A DNA stretch of 24,368 nt. Origin: a virus. The notes under the pieces are model-generated. The model was not told where the DNA came from, did not search any database, and saw only the letters and a list, made by a program, of their open reading frames with translations. Both the position numbers and the translations under genes were made by a program. Each line of letters starts with the position of its first letter. The stretch's first letter is position 1. The stretch lies in the IMG/VR virus record IMGVR_UViG_3300049479_000228, positions 1 to 24,368 of that record, one strand, 5' to 3'. Below are positions 6,389 to 13,299 of this stretch, one piece after another.

Positions 6389-7212
6389 GTGATTGGATTC
6401 GCGTCCACGCCCAACTCGTGTCGCGCCCAGTCGTCGCGCGGTGCGCCGAGGCGCTCCGGATCGACACCTTCAAGGCGATTGGTCACCTCGTGACCTTCTG
6501 GGGCGCGGCGGCCGAGCACTCGCAGCGCGGGCACATCACGACCGTGCCGGATGTGCTGCTGGAGCGCTGGGCTGGTTGGACGGGCAAGCGGGGCGCGTTC
6601 GCGGCATGGGTGCGCGCGGAGCACACGGACGACCAAGGCCGTATTCGGGAGTGGGAGGAGTACCAGGGCGCGCTTGACGTGCGACGCGAACGGGACAGGG
6701 AGCGGAAACGGCGCGAGCGCGAGGGTGTGACGTCCGGCGGACGTCCGCCGGACAGTCCGCGTGACGTCCGCGTGACGTCCGGTGCTACGGAACGGAACGG
6801 AACGGAACGGGACAAAACCCCTCCTGCTGATACCTCGCGCGAGGTCGGGGAATCCCTCACAATGGCGCAGCGGCTGGTCATCGCGACGAATCACGCCGTG
6901 ACGGCCCGATGGGGCGAGCAGACGCGCCCGATGCTGCCCGGCCACGGGCCGACGGTGCAACTCGTGTCCGACCTGACGCAAGCCGGGGTGCCGGTGGAGT
7001 TCGCGTGTGCCTCGATCGTCCGGCAGGTTGAGGCCAAGGGCGACGGGCCACCGCGCAGCATGGGCTACTTCCGGCCCGGCATCCTCGACGACTGGCAGGC
7101 CGAGCAGGTGCGCGCGCTGGGTGAGGGGGTCACCCCCGTGGCGCCCCTCGCTGGTCGGAGCCGCAACGGCGAAACCGGATTCCTGGCGGCCGTGATCCGC
7201 GGGGAAGCCTGA
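6385..7212 (+). CDS. Replication initiator-like protein
   Basis: A 275-residue protein with an N-terminal domain (1-95) that looks like the winged-helix region of phage replisome organisers (DWIRVHAQLVSRPVVARC, a helix ending in LVTFWGAAAEH, then LLERWAGWTG). A very basic helix follows (99-113), then a low-complexity linker (114-150) encoded by repeats, and a C-terminal helical domain (155-245). Such proteins bind the phage origin and recruit the helicase loader. The next gene looks like that loader, which supports the call. The repeats in the linker DNA (6727-6811) suggest the origin is inside this gene, as in lambda O. I cannot tell a DnaD-like from an O-like protein. Confidence 0.7.
   Translation: MSDWIRVHAQLVSRPVVARCAEALRIDTFKAIGHLVTFWGAAAEHSQRGHITTVPDVLLERWAGWTGKRGAFAAWVRAEHTDDQGRIREWEEYQGALDVRRERDRERKRREREGVTSGGRPPDSPRDVRVTSGATERNGTERDKTPPADTSREVGESLTMAQRLVIATNHAVTARWGEQTRPMLPGHGPTVQLVSDLTQAGVPVEFACASIVRQVEAKGDGPPRSMGYFRPGILDDWQAEQVRALGEGVTPVAPLAGRSRNGETGFLAAVIRGEA
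6727..6811 (+). repeat. Palindrome and iterons in initiator gene, candidate origin
   Basis: A perfect 22-bp palindrome (6732-6753, GTCCGGCGGAC plus its reverse complement with no spacer) sits among three copies of GTGACGTCCG (6727-6736, 6761-6770, 6772-6781), then four CGGAA pentamers (6788-6807). All lie in the linker-coding part of the replication initiator-like gene. Repeats in this place are what initiators of the lambda O type bind. No clear AT-rich unwinding region follows, which weakens the call. Confidence 0.5.
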
Positions 7213-7793
7213 TGGCGAGCCGTGAGGCGGTCGCGCGCGCGCTGGTCGCGCTCCGGGTGCAGTACAAAACGCTGGACGACTCCCCGGCGATGCTGGACCA
7301 AATTCGCATGGGGGTCGAGGATTACAACGACGAGGAGTTGCGGATCGCGGTGGACCGCATCGTCGTCAGTCACGGCAAGTTCGCGCCGCGCATTTCGGAG
7401 ATTCGCGAGTATTGCGCGGCCGTGGCAAAGACCCGGCGCTGGGTGGCGACGGCGACCCAGCGAGAGGACCGATCGACGGCCTACTGCACCCTCTGCGGCA
7501 GTCGGACGCTGGTCGCGTCGCAGCCGTGGCCGAACGGGCAAAGCCGGGACGTGCCGTTGCATGAGCCGGACTGCGCCCGCGCAGGTGCCGAGGATCAACC
7601 AGCCAGCGCGGTGCGCATGGAGACGTGGCCTTCGCGCAAGCCGCGCCGGATGGCCGAAAAGCCGTCCGGTCCCGTGGCACTGGGCGCGGTGATAGCGATT
7701 CCCGGGCCGGAAATGGCCCGCCAAGCCACGATCCCCCCGCCGCTCGTGTCCAGCGACGTTTCCGCACTTCCGGAAGCTCACAGAGGCGCCTAG
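7212..7793 (+). CDS. Helicase loader-like (G39P-like) protein with zinc motif
   Basis: A 193-residue protein whose N-terminal 68 residues follow the pattern of the G39P family of phage helicase loader/inhibitors: a helix (VARALVALRVQYKTLDD), a second helix (MLDQIRMGVEDYNDEELRIA), then FAPRISEIREY (57-67), the typical closing motif. A zinc motif follows (C92, C95, H117, C121), and the last 60 residues are Pro-rich and probably disordered. It probably brings the replicative helicase to the initiator at the origin. TGATG joins it to the initiator gene, as expected for partners. No phage helicase of the DnaB type is in view, so the host helicase may be the target. Confidence 0.65.
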   Translation: MASREAVARALVALRVQYKTLDDSPAMLDQIRMGVEDYNDEELRIAVDRIVVSHGKFAPRISEIREYCAAVAKTRRWVATATQREDRSTAYCTLCGSRTLVASQPWPNGQSRDVPLHEPDCARAGAEDQPASAVRMETWPSRKPRRMAEKPSGPVALGAVIAIPGPEMARQATIPPPLVSSDVSALPEAHRGA

Positions 7794-7828
7794 GCGGTTA
7801 TGCGTAAATTCCAATCTTGGAGGATTTG

Positions 7829-8212
7829 ATGCCTGACGAGAGTCTGAAGCAGCCCGGCAAGGACGGCAGGGAGCACAAGGAGCCACGCCCGCCGAAGCAC
7901 GGGTCGCAGGGCCACCGGGACAGGTGGGAACTGCGCACGCCACCCGACGCGCCGCCGGTCACGCCGGACGCCGCGTGCGTGTTGGTGCAGCAGGCGAAAG
8001 GTGATCCCGTGACCCGCGCCGAAGTGCTCGCCACGCTGGGCCGCGCGATTGCGGCCGTCCACAAGGCGGCAGGGGATTGCCACTGTCGTCGTCCGCTGTT
8101 GTGCGAGAGCTGCATCTGCCGCTACGACGACGCCAAGCTGTTGTCCACCCTTCGTCACGCGATCCGCACCGGGCGCGTGACACTACCCAAACCGAGCAAG
8201 AACCATGACTGA
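7829..8212 (+). CDS. Cys-rich hypothetical protein
   Basis: A 127-residue protein with a charged, disordered N-terminal third (Lys, Glu, Pro, His), a helix (about 63-80) and a tight Cys cluster: C84, C86, C92, C95 and C97 (DCHC then CESCICRYDD). The cluster looks metal-binding. GGAGG at 7819-7823 lies 5 bases before the ATG at 7829, which decides this start over an in-frame TTG at 7817. The 35-bp gap upstream is the first real break in the gene string and slightly richer in A/T. Function unknown. Confidence 0.7.
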   Translation: MPDESLKQPGKDGREHKEPRPPKHGSQGHRDRWELRTPPDAPPVTPDAACVLVQQAKGDPVTRAEVLATLGRAIAAVHKAAGDCHCRRPLLCESCICRYDDAKLLSTLRHAIRTGRVTLPKPSKNHD

Positions 8213-9041
8213 GATTTCCGAGGCGGCGCGGGCTTGTGCCGGGCGCCTGATGTTGCCGGCGTGGACCCACGATACGGTAAGCGAAGCCCTGCAAGCCGTG
8301 ATCGACGAGGCCGTGCGCCGGGCCAGGGAGGAGCGAACGGGCGACGGGGCACAAGGCGCGAAAAGGATCGGTAGCCCTCACACGGACACCGAGACGCCGA
8401 CAGCCCCCGAGCCTTCGCCCGCGCCGGCGCGGCTGACGTTCGAGTTTCTCGGCGGTGCCCCGCGCGAAGCCGTCGAGTACGTGCAGAAGGACGAGCACGA
8501 ACGCATCTGCGCGCTGCACCGACAGCAGGTGAGTGAGGACGCGCGAGGCGAGTACGAGTCGCTTCTCAATGTCTTGGCAGGGACCATTCGCGAACGCGAC
8601 GAGGCCCGCGCCGAGGTCGAGCGGCTCAGGGGTGAGCTGGCGCAGACGCACGAAAGTCTGCGGGAAATGGAGCACCAGCGTGCGTCCGACGCGCTTGACG
8701 GTCACGCGACGATGGAGGAGGCGAACAGCGAGATTCTGCGCCTGCGCGCCGAGCTGGCCAAGAAGCAGCGCCCGGCCTTGGGCCCGATCCCGGATGAGGT
8801 GTGTTGTCGGGCGTTTGATGCCTACGCGAGTTTTGGTCCTGACTGGACGATCTACTCGGGCATGCGCGCCGCCCTCGAAGCCGTGCGCGGGGAGCTGTGC
8901 CAGCACGAGGTGGTACCGTCGCATAGGTCGTGGTGGGTGGACAGCAAGGGCGATCTGTGCAACAACATTCTCAACAAGTTTGACGGCCCCTTCACCCCCG
9001 TCCTGCTCGTGCGCGACCCCAGCCGGGAGGTGGTCAGGTGA
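8205..9041 (+). CDS. Long coiled-coil hypothetical protein
   Basis: A 278-residue protein. An N-terminal helical part (1-45) is followed by a Pro/Thr linker (55-76), a long charged coiled coil (about 112-188, with LRGELAQTHESLREMEHQ and EILRLRAELAKKQ) and a C-terminal region with DEVCCRAFDAYASFGPDW and MRAALEAVR. The latter resembles a short helical motif found in several phage and phage-like hypothetical proteins. It overlaps the previous gene by 8 bases and the lipoprotein gene by 4. No enzymatic motif is visible. Confidence 0.7.
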   Translation: MTEISEAARACAGRLMLPAWTHDTVSEALQAVIDEAVRRAREERTGDGAQGAKRIGSPHTDTETPTAPEPSPAPARLTFEFLGGAPREAVEYVQKDEHERICALHRQQVSEDARGEYESLLNVLAGTIRERDEARAEVERLRGELAQTHESLREMEHQRASDALDGHATMEEANSEILRLRAELAKKQRPALGPIPDEVCCRAFDAYASFGPDWTIYSGMRAALEAVRGELCQHEVVPSHRSWWVDSKGDLCNNILNKFDGPFTPVLLVRDPSREVVR

Positions 9042-9265
9042 GCCGACTCCTGTTGCTTTTGGCGCTCGCCGCGTGCGTGGACGTCGCGCCCGCCGAACCG
9101 AGCTACCTCGACCTCAACGACGAGCTGCAAGCGCGCGTGAACGACCTCAACCGCACGCTCGTCCGATGCTGGGACGTGCCCACCTGCCGCGGTGCGACGC
9201 TCATTACCTGGACGTCGTGGGACTCGACCGTGGCGCCGGCCTTCATCATCCGACCGAGGCCATGA
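9038..9265 (+). CDS. Small lipoprotein
   Basis: A 75-residue protein opening MSRLLLLLALAAC: one Arg, a Leu-rich hydrophobic core and a lipobox L10-A11-A12-C13, so signal peptidase II would cleave before C13. The mature part is about 63 residues, with a short helix (about 24-42) and two further Cys (C44 and C49 region, RCWDVPTC). It starts with GTG and overlaps both neighbours by 4 bases. Small phage lipoproteins can be outer spanins (Rz1-like) or exclusion lipoproteins. No inner spanin, holin or endolysin lies beside it, so the role stays open. It implies a host with a lipoprotein pathway. Confidence 0.7.
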   Translation: MSRLLLLLALAACVDVAPAEPSYLDLNDELQARVNDLNRTLVRCWDVPTCRGATLITWTSWDSTVAPAFIIRPRP

Positions 9266-9684
9266 GCGCGCGCAAGCGGACTGCCGACGCACTGCCGACG
9301 CGCGCGCGCGAGGACGTGCCCGAGTTGATCCAGCGGTTTGCCGCGGGCGAGACGGTAACAGAGTTGGCGCGTGCCGTGGGGTTGTCCGTGGGTCGGCTGC
9401 GGTTGCTGTTCAATGCGCCAGAGCACCAAGACGCATACCGGGCGGCACGGGAGACGCACGCGGACGCGATTTACGAGGAGATTGTGGCGCTCGAGAGCAT
9501 GTTGCGTGAGGCGTGGGACGAAAGCGACCATGTAAAGGTGTCGGCCATCCGTGCGGAGATTGACAGCAAGCGATGGCGTGCGGCACGCATGAACCGCACG
9601 CGCTATGGCGCGGAGCCGGCAACGTCGGTCAATGTGAACGCGGAGAAGGTAGACGCGATCGAGGTTAGGATGGTGCGTGAGTAG
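9262..9684 (+). CDS. Terminase small subunit
   Basis: A 140-residue protein with an N-terminal helix-turn-helix (about 29-50, AAGETVTELARAVGLSVGRL), a central helical oligomerisation region (60-108), and KRWRAARMNRTRYGAE (104-118), the conserved stretch found at the end of the helical core in many phage terminase small subunits. It would bind the packaging site on phage DNA and pass it to the large subunit. It lies directly before terL with an 8-base overlap, the usual order. A much longer in-frame extension upstream (from 8533) overlaps two other genes and is not real. Confidence 0.88.
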   Translation: MSARKRTADALPTRAREDVPELIQRFAAGETVTELARAVGLSVGRLRLLFNAPEHQDAYRAARETHADAIYEEIVALESMLREAWDESDHVKVSAIRAEIDSKRWRAARMNRTRYGAEPATSVNVNAEKVDAIEVRMVRE

Positions 9685-11182
9685 AGTTGCGCGGATTCAG
9701 CTGGCGGCGCCGTTGCCGCACCAAGAGCCGGTGCTGGCGCACATGGCGCGCTTTAAGCTGCTGTGCTGGGGGCGTCGCACCGGCAAGAGCCGGGTGAGCT
9801 GGGCCATGTCGTGGCTGGGGCATGGCCCACTGGCGGACGGTGTGCCGATGCACCGGGGGATACTGCAAGGGCTCGACGTGGCATGGATCGCGCGCGACTA
9901 CACGCAGTCGCTGGGCCTGTGGGAGGAAGAGGTGGTCCCGCGGTTCCGCGACGTGCCAGGCTTTTACCTGAACGAGCAAAAGAAGTGCGTGCGCGCGCCG
10001 CGGCTGGGCACGCTGTGGATCAAGAGTTACGAGAACATCGACAGTGTGCGTGGTATCGGCGCGCGGTTAGGTGGCGTGGTGGCCGAGGAGTGCGCGCATT
10101 GGGACTTGCAGTACGGCTGGCGGAAGGTGCTGCGGCCTGCGCTGATGGATAACCGGGGGTGGGCCGCGTTCCCCTCGTCACCGAACTACGGCACGGACGG
10201 TAACAAGCTCCAGCGTACACCGAGCTACTTCAACATTCTGTGTGACGAGGTAGCGTCAGGCACGCGCGGGCCAGAGTGGGAGCTGTGGGACGGTGATGCG
10301 CGCATGAACCCGAAGATCGCGCCGGAGGAGTTCGAGGCACTGGTGGCGGAGTATGCGCCGGACTCGGATGACCTCAAGCAAGAGGTCTACGGGATGCGCC
10401 TGACGACGGGCCAGGGGCTGGCGTTCCCGGAGTTCCACCGGCATTACCACGTTAAGGAGCGAGAGCCCGGGCCGGATGATGTGGCTGGCGCCGGCATGGA
10501 TTGGGGCTACTCGTCGCCGGGGTGGTTCGGGCTGGGCTTTGTCGGCGCCCGCGACACGCTGCTACGGCATGAGCTGTATTTCCGCGGCAAGGGTCCGCGT
10601 CGCGTGGGGCGTGAGGTGGCGGCGATCTGCTTGGCCGCAGCGTCGAGCCCGCGCGAGATTGTGGCGGACTCTGCGATTTTCGCGACGACCGACGGCGGGG
10701 TCACGATCGCGGAGCGCGTCCAGGAGGGGATAGAGGCGGCATGGGCAGAGGCGGCGGACGGTAGGCGCGAGCTACCACCGGTCCCGCAGCTGGTGCCGTC
10801 GCCCAAAGGTCCGGGCTCGATCCGCACGCGGACGCAGCTGCTCAAGGAGGCGCTGGCGTACCGGCTGGACGATGATGGCGCGTTGGTTGAGCCGCCCGCG
10901 CTGGTGGTGCATCCGTCGTGTGTGGAGTTCCTGCGGATCGTGTCCACGATTCCGCTGCACCCGAAGAAGCGCGAGGAGTTCAATACTGACGTAGAGGATC
11001 ACCCGATCGACGGGTGGACGTATTTTCTGAGCGCGCGCAGTGCGGAGTTTGCCGGGAGCCGTGCCGAGGAGCGCGAGACAAAGGCACGCCGGCAGAAGTT
11101 GGACCCTCTATCCCGACGGGAGGACGTCGAATGGGAGAAAATGGAGAAGGAGTTGACAAAGCGCGGGAAGGTGCGGGCGTGA
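9677..11182 (+). CDS. Terminase large subunit
   Basis: A 501-residue packaging motor protein. The ATPase has a Walker A GRRTGKS (32-38), a Walker B strand GGVVAEE (132-138) with catalytic E at 137 or 138, and a coupling motif FPSSPN (165-170). The C-terminal RNase H-like nuclease carries MDWG (D275), ADSA (D331) and EDHPIDGWTY (D441 or D445), the acidic triad that cuts DNA at the start and end of packaging. Length is usual for the family. The Walker B aspartate position is occupied by Ala or shifted, seen in some terminases. The GTG start at 9677 overlaps the small subunit gene by 8 bases. It acts at the portal vertex. Confidence 0.93.
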   Translation: MSRVARIQLAAPLPHQEPVLAHMARFKLLCWGRRTGKSRVSWAMSWLGHGPLADGVPMHRGILQGLDVAWIARDYTQSLGLWEEEVVPRFRDVPGFYLNEQKKCVRAPRLGTLWIKSYENIDSVRGIGARLGGVVAEECAHWDLQYGWRKVLRPALMDNRGWAAFPSSPNYGTDGNKLQRTPSYFNILCDEVASGTRGPEWELWDGDARMNPKIAPEEFEALVAEYAPDSDDLKQEVYGMRLTTGQGLAFPEFHRHYHVKEREPGPDDVAGAGMDWGYSSPGWFGLGFVGARDTLLRHELYFRGKGPRRVGREVAAICLAAASSPREIVADSAIFATTDGGVTIAERVQEGIEAAWAEAADGRRELPPVPQLVPSPKGPGSIRTRTQLLKEALAYRLDDDGALVEPPALVVHPSCVEFLRIVSTIPLHPKKREEFNTDVEDHPIDGWTYFLSARSAEFAGSRAEERETKARRQKLDPLSRREDVEWEKMEKELTKRGKVRA

Positions 11183-11430
11183 CCCCGGCGGATGTTATGG
11201 CGCGGCTGGCCGCTGTCGTCGAGCGCGAAGTGGAGCGACAGCACGGCGTATTACTCGAGGAGGTACGGCACCTGCGGACGGAAAACGCCCGCCTGGAGTC
11301 CGACAACCGCAAGCTGCGGATCAAGGACGAGGCGATCGAGGAGACGCTGCGGCAGCTGCGTCAGGGGACGCACGCGATCTACTACGACGCGAACGGCGTG
11401 CGGCGGACGTTTGCGGAGGTGGCGGGATGA
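11179..11430 (+). CDS. Coiled-coil hypothetical protein
   Basis: An 83-residue protein consisting mainly of one long coiled coil (about 6-58, with VERQHGVLLEEVRHLRTEN and LESDNRKLRIKDEAIEETL), then a short strand pair (THAIYYDANGVRRTF). GTG 11179 gives the 4-base overlap usual in this genome. An ATG at 11131 in the same frame has a strong GGGAGG site 7 bases before it and would add 16 residues inside the terminase gene, so the start is uncertain. Its position after the terminase suggests a packaging accessory role, which is inference. Confidence 0.7.
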   Translation: MTPADVMARLAAVVEREVERQHGVLLEEVRHLRTENARLESDNRKLRIKDEAIEETLRQLRQGTHAIYYDANGVRRTFAEVAG

Positions 11431-11615
11431 GCCGCGACGAAGAAGTGCAGGCAGCACGCGAGGGCTCGGTTGAGGCGATTGCGCGGGATATTCTGCGCGT
11501 GCCGACGCTTAGGGCGCGGAATCTGGACCGCGACGATTTCCATTCGGTACGCCGGGTGGCGAAACGCGGACCTGCCCTACCCGGAATTTCAACACGAGGG
11601 ACGCCGGGAGAGTGA
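11427..11615 (+). CDS. Small hypothetical protein
   Basis: A 62-residue protein with a charged helical N-terminal half (DEEVQAAREGSVEAIARDIL) and a basic, probably disordered C-terminal half. It shares ATGA with the gene before, within a 15-base junction sequence that recurs elsewhere in the window. The 3-base gap to the next gene is short. Nothing indicates a function; the coding call rests on its place in the coupled gene string. Confidence 0.55.
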   Translation: MSRDEEVQAAREGSVEAIARDILRVPTLRARNLDRDDFHSVRRVAKRGPALPGISTRGTPGE

Positions 11616-11618
11616 CGC

Positions 11619-11939
11619 ATGAGCTATTTCCACGAGTGGCGAACGCCGATCGACGTCAGGACCCCGTTAGGCGACGGCGAGTCGTTGGGGTTCATCGACT
11701 ACGGCTACAACGTGAACAGCGTCTGGTTGGTGCGGATGCACGGGACTGGTGCGGTGAAGCACTTCGACTCGGCGGACGTGGTGATCTACGGCAACCCGAT
11801 GAGCCGGGGCGGCTGGGACGTGGAGGGGGCCAAGCCAGAAGATGCCGAGCTACCAAACGGACACACTGTGCCCGCGTGGGCTGCGGCTGCGCGCGATAGT
11901 CTCTGGCAAGGCGGATGGGAGCAGGGGGACGCCCCATGA
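11619..11939 (+). CDS. Hypothetical protein
   Basis: A 106-residue protein, beta-rich in the first two thirds (PLGDGESLGFIDYGYN and VWLVRMHGTGAVKHFDSADV), with a Gly/Trp-rich C-terminus. A GGGAG ribosome-binding site stands about 9 bases before the ATG. It overlaps the next gene by 4 bases. The N-terminal pattern looks like a small beta-barrel or SH3-like fold, but I cannot support that further. Function unknown. Confidence 0.68.
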   Translation: MSYFHEWRTPIDVRTPLGDGESLGFIDYGYNVNSVWLVRMHGTGAVKHFDSADVVIYGNPMSRGGWDVEGAKPEDAELPNGHTVPAWAAAARDSLWQGGWEQGDAP

Positions 11940-12166
11940 GCGCGGCGAGCGAGCGGAAGCGCCGGGCGAAAGCGCGGAATCAGCGACGGCGGGCGCATGC
12001 ACTGGCGCGCCGGTCGCAGTGGTCGCTGAGGGATTGGGCAAGGCTGCACTTCCGGGATCATTACGGCCGCAGCTTGGCGTTGCTGGCAGGCATGCGACGG
12101 CTGCTGAGGAGCGACAAATGGGTGGAGTACAACGGGGCGCGCATTCTGTGGGGTGGGAAACCATGA
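11936..12166 (+). CDS. Small strongly basic hypothetical protein
   Basis: A 76-residue protein with about a third Arg/Lys. Its first 32 residues (SERKRRAKARNQRRRAHALA) form a highly basic helix likely to bind nucleic acid, followed by a mixed segment with Trp and Tyr (DWARLHFRDHYGRSLALL). It overlaps both neighbours by 4 bases. The basic helix could bind DNA during packaging, but this is speculation. The ATG at 11936 is preferred over an upstream in-frame start at 11915 because it restores the 4-base overlap. Confidence 0.6.
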   Translation: MSAASERKRRAKARNQRRRAHALARRSQWSLRDWARLHFRDHYGRSLALLAGMRRLLRSDKWVEYNGARILWGGKP

Positions 12167-12597
12167 ACGGCCGACTGGTGCGGCTGCCGCGTGGCGCGCG
12201 GCGCGTGTGGTGCGCGTGCGGTGAGGAGGGCCTCACCATCTGGCCGGGGCCGCTCTGTGGCGCGGGCGAGGGTGGCGTTGGGTCGATTGCCTACGATTGC
12301 GAATGCGGGCTACCGCACCGGATTGAGTTTGTCCGGCCGCTGCCTGCGATGCGCGACGGCGTGCGGTGGCGTCGGCCGCTGGTGTACTACCGACCAGAGA
12401 TGGCGGAGGAGACGGAGGCGCGTCGGGCGGAGTGTGCGGCACGGGAGGCGAGGCGGAACCAGTGGCGCGAGATTCGGGACGATCCGGGCGGGTACACGTT
12501 CGACTGGAGTCCGAACGACGAGGGGTTACTGTGCGAGCTGTTCGGTGCGGCGTACATAGACCTGGGCACGTTCGTGAACGGGGAGCGGGTGCGATGA
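12163..12597 (+). CDS. Zinc-binding hypothetical protein
   Basis: A 144-residue protein with paired CxC motifs (C17, C19 and C46, C48: VWCACG and YDCECGL), which would suit one structural zinc ion, and an HRIEFVRPL strand after them. The C-terminal half is charged and helical (about 78-108). The ATG is at 12163, overlapping the gene before by 4 bases; an in-frame extension upstream lies inside two other genes. It opens a run of three Cys- or Trp-rich small genes of unknown role between terminase and portal. Confidence 0.68.
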   Translation: MNGRLVRLPRGARRVWCACGEEGLTIWPGPLCGAGEGGVGSIAYDCECGLPHRIEFVRPLPAMRDGVRWRRPLVYYRPEMAEETEARRAECAAREARRNQWREIRDDPGGYTFDWSPNDEGLLCELFGAAYIDLGTFVNGERVR

Positions 12598-12932
12598 CCC
12601 GGCTCCCGTGGTGGTGGCTGCTGCGGCGGCCGGATGCGGCGAATGGGGAATGGGTGCCCTTGTGGCGAAGCGGGCGACTTGCTGGGATAGGCTACCGCTT
12701 CCTCATCGCGTGTGGCGTGTGGCAGGTGGGCGAAGGCAGTTACTACGCGACCGGACATTGGACGTGGGCCAACGATCTTGCGCGCCACAGGCCGACGTGG
12801 CCGGCGAACGGGGTGGAGTTCTGGCAGTATGTCTGGGGCGGGTACCCCAGCCCGTTCTATCACGCCCACCTGTGGGAGCCGTGCGGGAGTCGTACGTGTC
12901 GGCTGCGACAGTGTCGCGAGGCAGCGTCGTGA
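12594..12932 (+). CDS. Trp-rich hypothetical protein
   Basis: A 112-residue protein with 12 Trp residues (about 11 percent), beginning TRLPWWWLLRRP and containing GHWTWANDLARHRPTW. It ends in CGSRTCRLRQC (C97, C102, C107), possibly metal-binding. There is no clear membrane segment despite the aromatic content. It overlaps the genes on both sides by 4 bases. Function unknown; the aromatic composition is unusual beside its Ala/Arg/Gly-rich neighbours. Confidence 0.62.
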   Translation: MTRLPWWWLLRRPDAANGEWVPLWRSGRLAGIGYRFLIACGVWQVGEGSYYATGHWTWANDLARHRPTWPANGVEFWQYVWGGYPSPFYHAHLWEPCGSRTCRLRQCREAAS

Positions 12933-13201
12933 CCCGGTTTCACGCGTGGTCTGCGCTGTCGGATCGGCGGGTCACCTGTCCGGGCGGGCACTCGTGGTCC
13001 CCTGGGGCGTTGGTGCGGTCCGGGCACGCGGAAGTGATGTGCCAGCAATGCCGGACGCCGTTAATTGTGGTGGCGTGGCCCGCGTTAGGCCAGCGGCTCA
13101 CGTTGGCGTGCAGTCGGTCGGAGTGGGAGGAGCTGACGGCGCGCGGGCTGTCGGCGGACGTGGCGGCGCTGTGGCTGGTGACGCACGCGGCGGCTGCCTG
13201 A
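12929..13201 (+). CDS. Small zinc-ribbon-like hypothetical protein
   Basis: A 90-residue protein with C17 and H21 (TCPGGHSW), then MCQQC (C38, C41), a likely CxxxH/CxxC zinc ribbon. The C-terminal part is a helix-rich tail. The GTG start at 12929 shares GTGA with the previous stop; a longer in-frame reading overlaps other genes. It is the last gene before the 153-base gap that carries a promoter and terminator, so it closes the packaging operon. Function unknown. Confidence 0.65.
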   Translation: MTRFHAWSALSDRRVTCPGGHSWSPGALVRSGHAEVMCQQCRTPLIVVAWPALGQRLTLACSRSEWEELTARGLSADVAALWLVTHAAAA

Positions 13202-13222
13202 CGAGTGACACACGGGACTCTC

Positions 13223-13250
13223 TTGACTGACGCACCAAGGCGCGTCTAAG
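13223..13250 (+). promoter_or_regulatory. Candidate sigma-70 promoter
   Basis: TTGACT at 13223-13228 matches the -35 consensus in five of six bases. TCTAAG at 13245-13250, 16 bases later, matches -10 in four of six. It lies in the only long intergenic gap of the window, upstream of the virion genes. Transcription would begin near 13257 and meet the terminator about 45 bases later. Confidence 0.5.
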
Positions 13251-13299
13251 TTCGGGCGCGACACACAATCGAGTACGGCGCTCGCAGCGCGCACCTCCT

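Noticed and set aside
6732-6753. Palindrome as a transcription terminator
   Set aside because: It has no loop and no T tract, and it lies inside a coding region. A protein-binding or origin role fits better.
5821-6981. 386-residue open frame on the - strand
   Set aside because: Arg/Pro/Ala-rich antisense shadow covering three + strand genes with recognisable features.
7794-7828. Promoter in the 35-base gap before the Cys-rich gene
   Set aside because: Slightly A/T-richer, but no recognisable -35/-10 pair. Only the ribosome-binding site is supported.
8533-9261. Long N-terminal extension of the terminase small subunit frame
   Set aside because: It lies inside the coiled-coil and lipoprotein genes and encodes Arg/Ala/Cys-rich shadow sequence. 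The helix-turn-helix protein begins naturally at 9262.
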